Below are positions 32,792-41,350 of a stretch of DNA of 64,000 bases, piece by piece. Every line of letters begins with the position of its first letter. Positions within the stretch are counted from its first letter, which is position 1. The notes beneath the pieces were generated by a model. The model had not been told where the DNA came from. It saw only the letters and a list, made by a program, of their open reading frames with translations, and made no database searches. The translations under genes were made by a program, and so were the position numbers. Source of the stretch: Leucobacter ruminantium (GTDB lineage Bacteria; Actinomycetota; Actinomycetes; Actinomycetales; Microbacteriaceae). The stretch is from contig NZ_JAGDYL010000008.1 in NCBI RefSeq assembly GCF_017565705.1, positions 1 to 64,000 of the forward strand, read 5' to 3'.

Positions 32792-33709
32792 TCAGCCGAG
32801 CAGCCAGGCGATCCCCGCGATCACGGGCAGCGAGGCGAACGTGGTGAGGAAGACCGTGTCGCGCACCATCGTCTCGCTGCGGCGGTAGGTCGCGGCGTAA
32901 TTGTAGACGTTCTGCGCCGTGGGCAGGGCGGCGATCACGGTGGCGACGAACACCTCGTGCGGCCCGAGCCCGAGCGCCTTCGCGAGGAGCCAGGCGATGA
33001 GCGGCATGAGCAGCACCTTCAGGCCGGCGGCGCTGAAGACGGCGGCCCTGCCCGTGCCCGGCTGCAGCGCGCGCTGGCCCCGGAGCGAGACGCCGAAGCT
33101 CAGCAGCACCATCGGGATGGCGGCGGCTCCGAGCATCTCCACGGGTGCGCTCACGAGTTCCGGCACCTGCGCGCCCAGGAGCGCGACCACGAGGCCCGCC
33201 ACCGAGCCGAGGATGATCGGGTTCGAAGTGGCGCGCCCGAGCGCGACGAGGAAGCCCCGGGAGTTGCCGCGCGTGCTCTCCAGGATCGACAGCACGGCCG
33301 GGGCGAACACGACGAGCTGCACGAGCAGCAGCGGTGCCACGTAGGCCGCGTCGCCCAGGATGTAGACGGCGACGGGCAGGCCCAGATTGTTCGAGTTGAC
33401 GTAGCCCGCGCAGGTCGCTCCGAGCGTCGTGCTCGCGAGGTCGCGGCGGAACCAGAGCCGGGATGAGACGACGAAGAGCGCTGCGACGATGAGCGCCGCG
33501 AGGCTCGTGACCAGGATGACGGGGGAGAGGATCACCGAGGGATCGCTCGTGCTCAGCACCGAGAACAGCAGCGCCGGGGTGGCCACGTAGAAGGCCGTGC
33601 TGTTGAGCACGCGGCGCTGCTCGCCCTCCACGACGCGGAAGACGGCGGCGAGGTAGCCGGCGCCGATGATCCCGAGGATCACGGCGAAGCCCTGCAGCAC
33701 TCCCAGCAT
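32792..33709 (-). CDS. AEC family transporter (permease)
   Basis: 305-residue membrane protein of the auxin efflux carrier superfamily, ten helices in two halves. Bacterial members carry malonate, malate and other organic acids rather than auxin. Conserved polar residues are seen in YVNSNNLGLP and in LPTAQNVYNYA. It lies nine bases after the TPP enzyme gene, which suggests that its substrate feeds the pathway encoded by that operon. Confidence 0.88.
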   Translation of the reverse strand: MLGVLQGFAVILGIIGAGYLAAVFRVVEGEQRRVLNSTAFYVATPALLFSVLSTSDPSVILSPVILVTSLAALIVAALFVVSSRLWFRRDLASTTLGATCAGYVNSNNLGLPVAVYILGDAAYVAPLLLVQLVVFAPAVLSILESTRGNSRGFLVALGRATSNPIILGSVAGLVVALLGAQVPELVSAPVEMLGAAAIPMVLLSFGVSLRGQRALQPGTGRAAVFSAAGLKVLLMPLIAWLLAKALGLGPHEVFVATVIAALPTAQNVYNYAATYRRSETMVRDTVFLTTFASLPVIAGIAWLLG

Positions 33710-33718
33710 GCGCGGCCG

Positions 33719-35407
33719 TCAGTGCCCGCGAAAGGCTTCGGCGAGCCACCACGCTCCGCCGTCGGAGGCGATGCGGGCATCGAGCACGAGCGGGCGCGAG
33801 GGATCCCTGTCGAGCCACTCGCGCACCGCGACGAGGTCGGAGGGGCGCCGCACGGTGACGCCCTCGGCGCCGAAGCCGCGCGCGATGCTCGCGATGTCGG
33901 CGTGCGGGAATGTCACGGTGCCGAGGTCGACGGTCTCGTCGGTGCCGAAGTGGTGCACCTCGGCGCCGTAGGCGTCGTCGTCGTACACCACCACGAGCAG
34001 CGGCAGGCCGAGCCGGACGGCCGTCTCGAGCTCCGCGACCCCCATGAGGAAGCCGCCGTCTCCCGTGCCGAGCACGGGCAGGCGGTCGGGGCGCGCGACG
34101 GCGGCGCCGATCGCGGTCGCGAGGCCGAGCCCGATCGACTGGAAGGCCTGGGTGAAGCAGAAGCCGTGCTCGTCGGGCACGTCGAGGTACGCGGAGGGGT
34201 AGCCCATGAAGTTGCCGGAGTCGACCGAGACGATGCGCTCGGCCGGCAGCATCGCGTTCAGCTCGCGGCTGAGCACGCGCGGGTCGATGAGCTGCTCGCC
34301 GTCGGCGCTCGTGCCGGAGAGGTCGGGCGGGTCGAGCGGCGCATCGGCCCACCGGGCCGAGGCCGCGATGCGCGCGGCGATCTCGGGCGTGCGATACCGG
34401 GGCGAGGGATCCGCGCCGAATCGCGTGAGCGCGTCGAGCACCGCCGTCGCGGTGCTCGCGGAGTCGCCCAGCACTCCGAGGTCGATCGGGCGCCGCGCCC
34501 CGAGCGCTGCGGGGTCGAGGTCGACCTGCACCACGCGGGTCGCATCGCCGATGAGCCGGCCGTGGCGCATGGTCCACATGTTGAGCGCGCAGCCGAAACC
34601 GATGATCAGATCGGCCTCCGAGATGAGCTCCGCCGCGAGCGGCGAGGAGAATCCGCCGGAGATCCCGAGGTCGTAGGGGTCGCCGCGGAAGAGTCCCTTG
34701 GCGACGGCCGACGTCGCGAGGAGCGCGCCGCTCGCCGACGCGAGGGCTCGCAGTTCGTGGCCTGCGTGGCGCGCGCCGCGCCCGGCGACGAACACGGGCC
34801 GTTCCGAGCTCGAGATGAGCGCCGCGAGCGCGGCGACGGCGTCTTCGTCGGCGCACGGCTGCACTGGTGGGAGGGGCGGGGTGAGGGTTTCGAGCGCTGC
34901 AAAGGCCTCGGGAGGCGCGGGCTTCGCCTGCACGTCGATCGGCAGGTTCAGCACGACGGTGCGCCGTTCGTCGCGCGCTGCGCGGAAGGCGCGCACGACG
35001 TCGGCGAGGGCGCTCTCGGGGGAGTGCACGCGGTGCGCGTCGGCGGTGACCGAACGGGCGAGGCCGTCCTGGTCCATCGAGAAGTTGGAGCCGACGGCGG
35101 CTGCGGAGGCCTCCGCGGCGAGCACGATCACGGGCGTGCGGCTCTTCGCGGCCTCGCCGATCCCCGTCGCCGCGTTGGTGAGGCCGCAACCCTGGTGCAC
35201 CGAGACGAGGCCGACCGTGCCCGACATGCGCGAGAAGGCGTCGGCCATGGTCGCAGCACCGCCCTCGTGGCGGGTCGCGGTGAACGGCACACCCGCCGAT
35301 CGCAGGGCGGCGGTCACCGCGAAGTTGCCGGAGCCGACGACGCCGAAGCAGTGCCCGGCGCCCAGCCTCGCGAGCGCGCGACCGACGAGGTCGGCGACGG
35401 TGGCCAC
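33719..35407 (-). CDS. Thiamine-diphosphate-dependent 2-keto-acid decarboxylase / acetolactate synthase-like enzyme
   Basis: 562 residues with the three-domain layout of this family. The catalytic Glu48 is in ATRHEGGAA; the ThDP motif begins at about 449 with GDGGF and ends near the Asp of VVYDDDAYG. The nearest kinds are benzoylformate or isatinate-type decarboxylases and acetolactate synthase relatives; glyoxylate carboligase is unlikely, as that enzyme has Val in place of the Glu. GTG 35407 is chosen because it follows the cyclase stop by four bases with GAGGCG upstream. Predicted to split carbon dioxide from a 2-keto acid to give an aldehyde. Confidence 0.85.
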   Translation of the reverse strand: MATVADLVGRALARLGAGHCFGVVGSGNFAVTAALRSAGVPFTATRHEGGAATMADAFSRMSGTVGLVSVHQGCGLTNAATGIGEAAKSRTPVIVLAAEASAAAVGSNFSMDQDGLARSVTADAHRVHSPESALADVVRAFRAARDERRTVVLNLPIDVQAKPAPPEAFAALETLTPPLPPVQPCADEDAVAALAALISSSERPVFVAGRGARHAGHELRALASASGALLATSAVAKGLFRGDPYDLGISGGFSSPLAAELISEADLIIGFGCALNMWTMRHGRLIGDATRVVQVDLDPAALGARRPIDLGVLGDSASTATAVLDALTRFGADPSPRYRTPEIAARIAASARWADAPLDPPDLSGTSADGEQLIDPRVLSRELNAMLPAERIVSVDSGNFMGYPSAYLDVPDEHGFCFTQAFQSIGLGLATAIGAAVARPDRLPVLGTGDGGFLMGVAELETAVRLGLPLLVVVYDDDAYGAEVHHFGTDETVDLGTVTFPHADIASIARGFGAEGVTVRRPSDLVAVREWLDRDPSRPLVLDARIASDGGAWWLAEAFRGH

Positions 35408-35411
35408 GCGG

Positions 35412-36185
35412 TTACGCCTCGACGAGCGCGTAGACGCGCGCCGGGCTGCCCGTGCCGCCGACGATCGGCAGCGGAGCCACCACGATCGCCGCGCCCTTCG
35501 CGGGCAGCAGGGCCAGGTTCTGCAGCGAGGTGATGCCGTACTTGTCGGCGCCGAGCAGGTGGTAGTGCATCGGGAACGGCGGGTCGAGTTCGGCGCCGCG
35601 GCCCGCGTCGATGCCGACGGTCTCGACGCCGACGCCCGAGATCTCGGGACGCCCCGCGAGCCATGCGGCGCACTCGGCGGTGAACCCCGGCGTGTGCGAG
35701 CCGGTCTCGTCGGCATTCAGGAACGCCTCCTGCGAGTCGGCGAAGCGGTCCCAGCCGGTGCGCAGCAGCAGCCAGGTGCCCGGCTCGAACGAGCCGTGCT
35801 CGGCCTCCCACGCCTCGATGTGAGCGATGTCGAGCAGGAAGTCGTTGTCGGCCGAGGCGCTCGTCGTGAAGTCGAGCACCGCGGCGGGCCCGATGAGGCG
35901 GGCGGGCGGGATCTCCGAAACGTCGCGCCCCTCGCGTCCGCTGATCCAGTGCACCGGCGCATCGATGTGCGTGCCGATGTGCTCGCCCGTGTGGATGTTC
36001 GCGTGCTTCCAGAAGGGGCCGGGCTCGTCGTACTCGCTCACGGTCTCGAGCGAGAAGTCGATGAGGTTCGCGAAGGGATCGGGAAGCCGCAGCGTCGGCG
36101 TCGACGCGTGCAGCTTGTTGGTGAGGTCGACGACGCGGAGCGACCCCGATCCGATGGCGCCGAGCAGTTCGGGGATGAGGGACAT
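35412..36185 (-). CDS. Cyclase family metal hydrolase (kynurenine formamidase / isatin hydrolase type)
   Basis: 257 residues of the cyclase family (Pfam PF04199). The metal-binding motif HxGTHxDxPxH is complete at residues 69-79 (HIGTHIDAPVH). Known members hydrolyse N-formylkynurenine or isatin. Isatin hydrolase products are 2-keto acids that a ThDP enzyme can decarboxylate, and such a gene follows directly here, so an isatin-like substrate is an attractive inference. Start ATG 36185 with GAGGATCCC upstream. The regulator gene ends 109 bases before it. Confidence 0.87.
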   Translation of the reverse strand: MSLIPELLGAIGSGSLRVVDLTNKLHASTPTLRLPDPFANLIDFSLETVSEYDEPGPFWKHANIHTGEHIGTHIDAPVHWISGREGRDVSEIPPARLIGPAAVLDFTTSASADNDFLLDIAHIEAWEAEHGSFEPGTWLLLRTGWDRFADSQEAFLNADETGSHTPGFTAECAAWLAGRPEISGVGVETVGIDAGRGAELDPPFPMHYHLLGADKYGITSLQNLALLPAKGAAIVVAPLPIVGGTGSPARVYALVEA

Positions 36186-36294
36186 GGGATCCTCCTCGGT
36201 GCACCTGGGTGCGGATATGACGGATGCCGTTCCAGGCTACCGCGACGGGGGCGGAGGGACCGCCGACGGTTCCGACTCGTCGCAGGCTCCTCGC

Positions 36295-37194
36295 TCAACC
36301 GGTGGACGGAGCCGCGGAAGAGGCCCCCGCGCCGAGGGACCGCGAGAGGGCCGCGCCCGCCTGCCGCACGATCGTCGCGAGCGCGTCGACCCGCTCGCCC
36401 AGGCGCTCCTGCGGCCCGCTCACGTTGAGCGCGGCCACGATGCGCCCCGTGTGATCGTGCACCGGTGACGAGACGCCGATGACACCGGCCTCGAACTCGC
36501 CCTCGATGACGGCGTATCCGTTGCGCCGGATGCGACCGACCTCCTCCCAGAGCGAGTCGTAGTCGAGCACCCGGGCGTCGGCGGACGGGGGCGTCTCGAG
36601 CAGGAAGAACGGATTCGACTCCCGGTCGAAGGCCTCGCGGCCGATGACGGTCTCGTCGCGACCGTGCTCGTCGTACCAGGCGCGCAGTGATCCCTCGTCC
36701 CACTCGCTCACCAGCACGCGCCCCGATGAGGTGCGCCACGCCGCGGTCGTGACGCCCTCCCAGCCGGCCGAGCGCAGTTCGTGCGGGCTCAGCTCGCTCG
36801 CGAGGGTGAGCACGTTGCCGTGGGCGAGCACGCAGAGGTGGCTCGTCTCGTGCGTCGCGCGCACGAGCCCGCGCAGCACCGGCCTGCCGAGCCGCACGAG
36901 CTGCGCCTCCGCGGTGCGGGCGGCGAGCGCGAAGATGCGGGGGCCTACGGCGTAGCGGCCGCTGTCGGGGTCGCGCGAGGCGAGCCCTGCGGCGGCGAGG
37001 GTCGAGAGGGCGCGCGACACCACGGTCTTGCTCCGCCCGGTGAGTCGCGCGAGCTCGGTGACGCCCATCCCGCCCGCCCGCGCGGAGGCCTCGCCTGCGA
37101 GCAGCTCCAGCAGCTCGATGTCGCGGCCGAGGCCGGCCGAGTTCTTGCGACCGGCGGCGGCGACCGAGGGAGCGGACTCGAGGGCGTGAGGCAT
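36295..37194 (-). CDS. IclR family transcriptional regulator
   Basis: 299-residue regulator. The winged helix-turn-helix is near residues 22-80 (MGVTELARLTGRSKTVVSRA) and the effector domain follows (about 100-285), ending with LNVSGPQERL. IclR proteins usually control aromatic or small-acid degradation. ATG 37194 has GGAGA upstream. It is divergent from fae and upstream of the cyclase operon, so it can reach both; a palindrome at 37256 is its candidate site. Its stop codon is inside a partial dispersed repeat (36283-36303). Confidence 0.9.
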   Translation of the reverse strand: MPHALESAPSVAAAGRKNSAGLGRDIELLELLAGEASARAGGMGVTELARLTGRSKTVVSRALSTLAAAGLASRDPDSGRYAVGPRIFALAARTAEAQLVRLGRPVLRGLVRATHETSHLCVLAHGNVLTLASELSPHELRSAGWEGVTTAAWRTSSGRVLVSEWDEGSLRAWYDEHGRDETVIGREAFDRESNPFFLLETPPSADARVLDYDSLWEEVGRIRRNGYAVIEGEFEAGVIGVSSPVHDHTGRIVAALNVSGPQERLGERVDALATIVRQAGAALSRSLGAGASSAAPSTG

Positions 37195-37255
37195 GAGCGA
37201 GGTCTCCGATCTGCTGGGAGCGTACGTCGGCTCGACAATACTGGATCTAGGCCCG

Positions 37256-37281
37256 ATATGCGCAACATCAATTGCGTATAT
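37256..37281. promoter_or_regulatory. Candidate IclR operator palindrome
   Basis: Arms ATATGCGCAA (37256-37265) and TTGCGTATAT (37272-37281) are inverted repeats with 9 of 10 matches and a six-base spacer, in the divergent region between the IclR gene and fae. It is the only AT-rich palindrome there. Confidence 0.65.
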
Positions 37282-37358
37282 AGTTCCCACCTCCCTATCG
37301 TTTCCGGCGTCAGTTGCAACGCCGCCGCAGGGCGGTTCGAACGAGGGAGTGGAATCCG

Positions 37359-37892
37359 ATGACGGAGAGCATTCAACTCGGCGAGAGCTTCGTCGGAGAC
37401 GGAGTCAACGCCGCCCACATCAACACCGTGCTCGGTGAGCGCCAGGGGCCGGTGGGCACCGCCTGGGCCACCGCGCTCGCCAGCCCGAGCGAGGGCTTCG
37501 TGCCTTTCGTCGCGGTGCTGCAGCCCTCGCTGCCGGTGAAGCCCATGACGCTCTTCGTCGCGAAGGCCTCGCCCGCGAACGATCTGCACGGAACCGCCAT
37601 CTGGGGCCCCGCGCAGGCGGGAGTCGCAGCCGGCGTCGCCGATGCCGTCGCGGAGGGGATCATCCCCGAGTCGTACACCGAGACGCACGCGCTCATCGCG
37701 GCCGTCTGGGTGAACCCGGGCACCGACGACCTCGACGCGATCTACCGCAACAACCGCGAGGCCACGCGCCGAGCGCTCGAGGCAGGCGCCGCGAACGCGC
37801 CGAGCGCCGAGGCCGTCATCGCCGCGCGCAACGCGCCCCGCAATCCCTTCTACACCCCGAGCGAGGAGGTCGCCGCAGATGTCGCACGCTGA
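37359..37892 (+). CDS. Formaldehyde-activating enzyme (Fae) homologue
   Basis: 177 residues, close in length to Fae (about 170). Fae joins formaldehyde to tetrahydromethanopterin in methylotrophs. Conserved parts are GESFVGDGVNAAHIN (8-22, including the proposed catalytic His at 20), a LPVKP stretch, the GPAQAGVAAGVADAVAEGI segment (about 88-106) and a C-terminal NNREATRRA helix. The window shows no methanopterin or other methylotrophy gene. Start ATG 37359 has GAGGGAG upstream. It overlaps the next gene by 14 bases. The family is firm; the substrate is open. Confidence 0.85.
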   Translation: MTESIQLGESFVGDGVNAAHINTVLGERQGPVGTAWATALASPSEGFVPFVAVLQPSLPVKPMTLFVAKASPANDLHGTAIWGPAQAGVAAGVADAVAEGIIPESYTETHALIAAVWVNPGTDDLDAIYRNNREATRRALEAGAANAPSAEAVIAARNAPRNPFYTPSEEVAADVAR

Positions 37893-38856
37893 TCTCACGA
37901 AGCGCCCGATCGTCGGCTTCATCGGCCTGGGCAACATGGGCTCCGGCATGAGCCGCAACCTGCAGGAGAGCGGCTTCCGCCTCGTCGTCACGGACCTGCG
38001 GCGCGAAGCCGCCGAGTCGCTGCTCGCGGGCGGCGCCGAATGGGCCGACACCGCCGCCGAGGTCGCCCGCCGATCCGACGTCGTCATCACCATGCTGCCC
38101 ACCCCGCGCATCGTCTCGGCCGCGCTCCACGGCGAGAACGGCATCCTCGCGGGCCTCTCTGCCGGCAAGACCTGGATCGACATGTCCACCTCCGTGCCCG
38201 AGGTCGCCGACGGCGTTCGGGAGGAGGCCGAGGCCCGCGGCATCCGCGTCGTCGACGCCCCGGTGAGCGGCATGTCGGTGGGCGCCGCGAGCGGCATGCT
38301 GCAGATCTTCGTGGGAGCCGATCCCGAGGTCTTCGCCGAACTGCTCCCGGTCTTCGAGGCCATGGGCGATCCAGAGCGCATCATCAACGTCGGCGGCCAC
38401 GGCGCGGGCTACGCGGTGAAGCTCATGATCAATCAGCTGTGGTTCTCGCACCTCGTCGCCACCGCCGAGGTGCTCGCGATCGGAACCGCTGCCGGCGTCG
38501 ACCTCGATGTGCTGCGCCGCTCGCTCATCGCGAGCCCCGCCAACAGCAACTTCCTCGAGCGCGATGTGCTCTCGATCCTGGAGCACGGCGACTACGACGA
38601 GGGCTTCGCGATCGCCCTCGCCTGCAAGGACCTCGGGCTGTCGAGCGATCTGGCCCGCTCCGTCGGCGTTCCGAGCGAGCTGTCGGCGCTCGTCGAGCAG
38701 GTGTTCCGCCGGGCGCGGCGCTCCTACGGCGACCGGGCGGGCGAGATGACGCCCTTCAAGCTGTACGAGGATCTGCTCGGCACCGAGCTGCGCCTCGGCG
38801 CGGGCGCCTCATCGGGCGAGGGATCCGCCACCGTCGCCGAGGGGGTCGCCGCATGA
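37879..38856 (+). CDS. NAD(P)-dependent beta-hydroxyacid dehydrogenase (3-hydroxyisobutyrate dehydrogenase type)
   Basis: 325 residues. GxGxxG appears as GLGNMG (16-21), the substrate loop as DAPVSGM (about 126-132) and the catalytic Lys181 with Asn185 in GYAVKLMINQ. The family includes 3-hydroxyisobutyrate dehydrogenase, tartronate-semialdehyde reductase and related enzymes. Its reading frame overlaps fae by 14 bases and the aldehyde dehydrogenase by four, so all three are coupled. The direction and substrate are not known. Confidence 0.9.
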   Translation: MSHADLTKRPIVGFIGLGNMGSGMSRNLQESGFRLVVTDLRREAAESLLAGGAEWADTAAEVARRSDVVITMLPTPRIVSAALHGENGILAGLSAGKTWIDMSTSVPEVADGVREEAEARGIRVVDAPVSGMSVGAASGMLQIFVGADPEVFAELLPVFEAMGDPERIINVGGHGAGYAVKLMINQLWFSHLVATAEVLAIGTAAGVDLDVLRRSLIASPANSNFLERDVLSILEHGDYDEGFAIALACKDLGLSSDLARSVGVPSELSALVEQVFRRARRSYGDRAGEMTPFKLYEDLLGTELRLGAGASSGEGSATVAEGVAA

Positions 38857-40313
38857 GCGCGCTTCCCGAGCGCACCCCGACCGGCCTCTTCATCGGCGGG
38901 GAGTGGCGCGACGCCGAGGGCGGAGCCACCCTCGACGTGCTGAACCCGGCAACAGGCGAGGTGCTGGCCACGATCGCGAGCGCGACCGAGTCCGACGGCG
39001 CAGCCGCACTCGATGCGGCCGTCGCAGCGCAGGAGGAGTGGGCCGCCACCGCGCCCCGCGAGCGCGCGGAGATCCTGCGCCGCGCCTTCGAGCTGACGAT
39101 CGCGCGCAAGGAGGAGCTGGCCCGCATCATCACCCTCGAGATGGGCAAGCCCCTCGCCGAATCGCTCGGAGAGGTGGCCTACGGCGCCGAGTTCCTGCGC
39201 TGGTTCTCGGAGGAGGCCGTGCGCATCGACGGGCGCTACACGGTGTCGCCCGACGGGAAGAACCGCCTGCTCGTGCTGCACCGCCCGGTCGGCCCGAGTC
39301 TGTTCGTCACGCCGTGGAACTTCCCGCTGGCCATGGCCACCCGCAAGATCGCACCCGCGCTCGCAGCGGGCTGCACCTCGGTGCTGAAGCCGGCGCAGCA
39401 GACCCCGCTCACGGCGCTCTACTTCGCCGCGATCCTGGCCGAGGCCGGCGTGCCCGCCGGCGTCGTGAACGTCATCCCGACGTCGACCGCGGGCAGGGTC
39501 ACCGGTCCCATCATCGCCGACCCGCGCCTGCGCAAGCTGTCGTTCACGGGCTCCACCGAGGTGGGCAAGCGCCTCATCCGCGACTCGGCGGAACAGGTGC
39601 TCAAGGTGTCGATGGAGCTGGGCGGCAACGCGCCCTTCATCGTCTTCGAGGACGCAGACGTCGACGCCGCGGTCGAGGGCGCGCTCGTCGCGAAGCTGCG
39701 CAACGGCGGCGAGGCCTGCGTGGCCGCGAATCGCATGCTCGTGCACGAGAGCGTCATCGAGGAGTTCAGCTCGAAGCTGAGCGCCCGCATGGCGGCGTAC
39801 GTGCAGGGCTCCGGCCTCGAGGAGGGCGTGATGATCGGCCCGCTGATCGACGAGGCCACCCGGGAGAAGGTCGACGAGCTCGTGCACCAGGCCGTCGCAG
39901 ACGGGGCCGACCTGGAGATCGGCGGCCGGGCGCCCGACGGCCCGGGTTTCTTCTATCCGCCCACCGTACTGACCGGCGTGCCGGCCGATGCCCGCATCCT
40001 GAACGAGGAGATCTTCGGGCCGGTGGCGCCGATCGTCTCGTTCGCGGATGAGGCCGAGGCCGTGCGCCTGGCCAACGCGAGCGAGTACGGTCTCGTCGCC
40101 TTCGCCTACACGCGCGACCTGAACCGCGCGCTGCGCCTCGCCGAGCGCATCGAGACCGGCATGTTCGGTCTCAACACCGGACTCGTCTCGAACCCGGCCG
40201 CGCCGTTCGGCGGAGTGAAGCAGTCGGGCCTCGGCCGTGAGGGCGGTGCCGAGGGCATCTTCGAGTTCCTCGAGACCGTCTACGTCGGCATCGCCGACCC
40301 GCTCGCGTCCTGA
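38853..40313 (+). CDS. NAD(P)-dependent aldehyde dehydrogenase (succinate-semialdehyde type)
   Basis: 486 residues, ALDH superfamily, close to succinate-semialdehyde dehydrogenases. Catalytic Cys289 in GGEACVAANR, Glu255 in MELGGNAP, cofactor motif TPWNFP (about 153-158). ATG 38853 overlaps the previous stop (ATGA). It would oxidise an aldehyde made by the dehydrogenase or by the decarboxylase operon. The GGEACVAANR form (not GQxC) is typical of the GabD group. Confidence 0.92.
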   Translation: MSALPERTPTGLFIGGEWRDAEGGATLDVLNPATGEVLATIASATESDGAAALDAAVAAQEEWAATAPRERAEILRRAFELTIARKEELARIITLEMGKPLAESLGEVAYGAEFLRWFSEEAVRIDGRYTVSPDGKNRLLVLHRPVGPSLFVTPWNFPLAMATRKIAPALAAGCTSVLKPAQQTPLTALYFAAILAEAGVPAGVVNVIPTSTAGRVTGPIIADPRLRKLSFTGSTEVGKRLIRDSAEQVLKVSMELGGNAPFIVFEDADVDAAVEGALVAKLRNGGEACVAANRMLVHESVIEEFSSKLSARMAAYVQGSGLEEGVMIGPLIDEATREKVDELVHQAVADGADLEIGGRAPDGPGFFYPPTVLTGVPADARILNEEIFGPVAPIVSFADEAEAVRLANASEYGLVAFAYTRDLNRALRLAERIETGMFGLNTGLVSNPAAPFGGVKQSGLGREGGAEGIFEFLETVYVGIADPLAS

Positions 40314-40329
40314 CGAGCGGCGCTCCCTC

Positions 40330-41256
40330 TCAGCGGCCCCGGCCCGGCTGCCCCTGCAGGCGCCGGGCCGGGGTCGGGTCGAGCACCGCGGCGGCCTCGT
40401 CGGCGATGATCGCGGAGAGCGCATCGAGCACCGGCGAACGCAGATTCCACCGCTGCCAGTAGAGGGGGAGTTCGACGGGCGCCCCCGGCCTGAGATCGGT
40501 GAAGCGGCCGGCGGCGATCCCTTCGGCGCACTGGCGCTCGGGAAGCATGCCCCATCCCATGCCGAGCTCGATCGCGGTGGCGAACTCCGCAGAGGACGGC
40601 ACGTAGTGGCGGGGCGGGTCGATGCGGGCGCGCGTGACCGACGAGATGAAGCGCTGCTGGAACATGTCCTGCCGATCGAACTCCATCATGGGGGCGGCTC
40701 CGAGGGTATCGGCCGTGATGCCCGCGGCGAAGTGCTCGGCGGCGAAGTCGGGTGCCGCGACCGCGTGGTAGCGATCGACGCCGAGCAGCGTCGAGGTGCA
40801 GCCGGGCACCGCCGCGGCCGTCGCGGTCAGCGCCGCCATCGCCTCGCCGTTGCGCAGCCGCGCGGTCGAGACGGTCTCGTCGGCTCGCAGCACTTCGAAG
40901 CGCGCTCCCGTCTCCCGCGCGGCTCGCGCGAGCGCGGGGACGACCCAGGTCGCGAGCGAATCCGCGTTGACGACGAGCGGCACGAGGGATCCCGACTGGC
41001 CTCCGCCCAGTTCGGCGGCGACGTCGTCCGCGATCCGGGCGAGCTGCCGCGCTGCGCGCAGCACCGCGGATCCCGCCTCGGTGACCTCGACGGGGCGCGT
41101 GCGCCGCAGCAGTACGGTGCCCACGCGCTGCTCCATGGCGCGCACCCGCTGACTCACGGCGGAGGGGGTGATGTGCAGGTGCCGGGCGGCGCCTTCGAAG
41201 CTGCCCTCGTCGACGATCGCCGCGAAGGTGCCCAGGTGCTCGACCGGCAGATCCAT
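40330..41256 (-). CDS. lysG: LysR-type regulator of the lysine/arginine exporter (LysG/ArgP)
   Basis: 308 residues, LysR family. The helix-turn-helix is at about 16-60 (GSFEGAARHLHITPSAVSQRV) and the effector domain follows. It is divergent from lysE, the usual LysG-LysE layout, in which LysG activates lysE when basic amino acids accumulate. ATG 41256 has an excellent ribosome site AAGGAGGAG, so the longer frame to 41289 is not used. The intergenic region is AT-rich near 41275-41300 and should hold the LysG site. Confidence 0.9.
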   Translation of the reverse strand: MDLPVEHLGTFAAIVDEGSFEGAARHLHITPSAVSQRVRAMEQRVGTVLLRRTRPVEVTEAGSAVLRAARQLARIADDVAAELGGGQSGSLVPLVVNADSLATWVVPALARAARETGARFEVLRADETVSTARLRNGEAMAALTATAAAVPGCTSTLLGVDRYHAVAAPDFAAEHFAAGITADTLGAAPMMEFDRQDMFQQRFISSVTRARIDPPRHYVPSSAEFATAIELGMGWGMLPERQCAEGIAAGRFTDLRPGAPVELPLYWQRWNLRSPVLDALSAIIADEAAAVLDPTPARRLQGQPGRGR

Positions 41257-41337
41257 CGCTCCTCCTTCTGAAGTATTGCTTATGTACATTCAGAATATGC
41301 AGTGACGCTGAAGTAGCGCGAGCCGGTTCGCGCCCCG

Positions 41338-41343
41338 TAACGT
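41338..41343 (+). promoter_or_regulatory. -10 box for lysE, leaderless
   Basis: TAACGT ends seven bases before the GTG at 41351 and there is no ribosome site. Confidence 0.5.
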
Positions 41344-41350
41344 CGTCTCC

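Noticed and set aside
32792-33709. Auxin transport function for the AEC gene
   Set aside because: The family name comes from plants; bacterial members mostly carry organic acids, and the neighbours do not show auxin metabolism beyond a speculative isatin link.
33719-35407. Glyoxylate carboligase, because a beta-hydroxyacid dehydrogenase is nearby
   Set aside because: Glyoxylate carboligase lacks the catalytic Glu, which is present here as Glu48, and no hyi or glycerate kinase gene is near.
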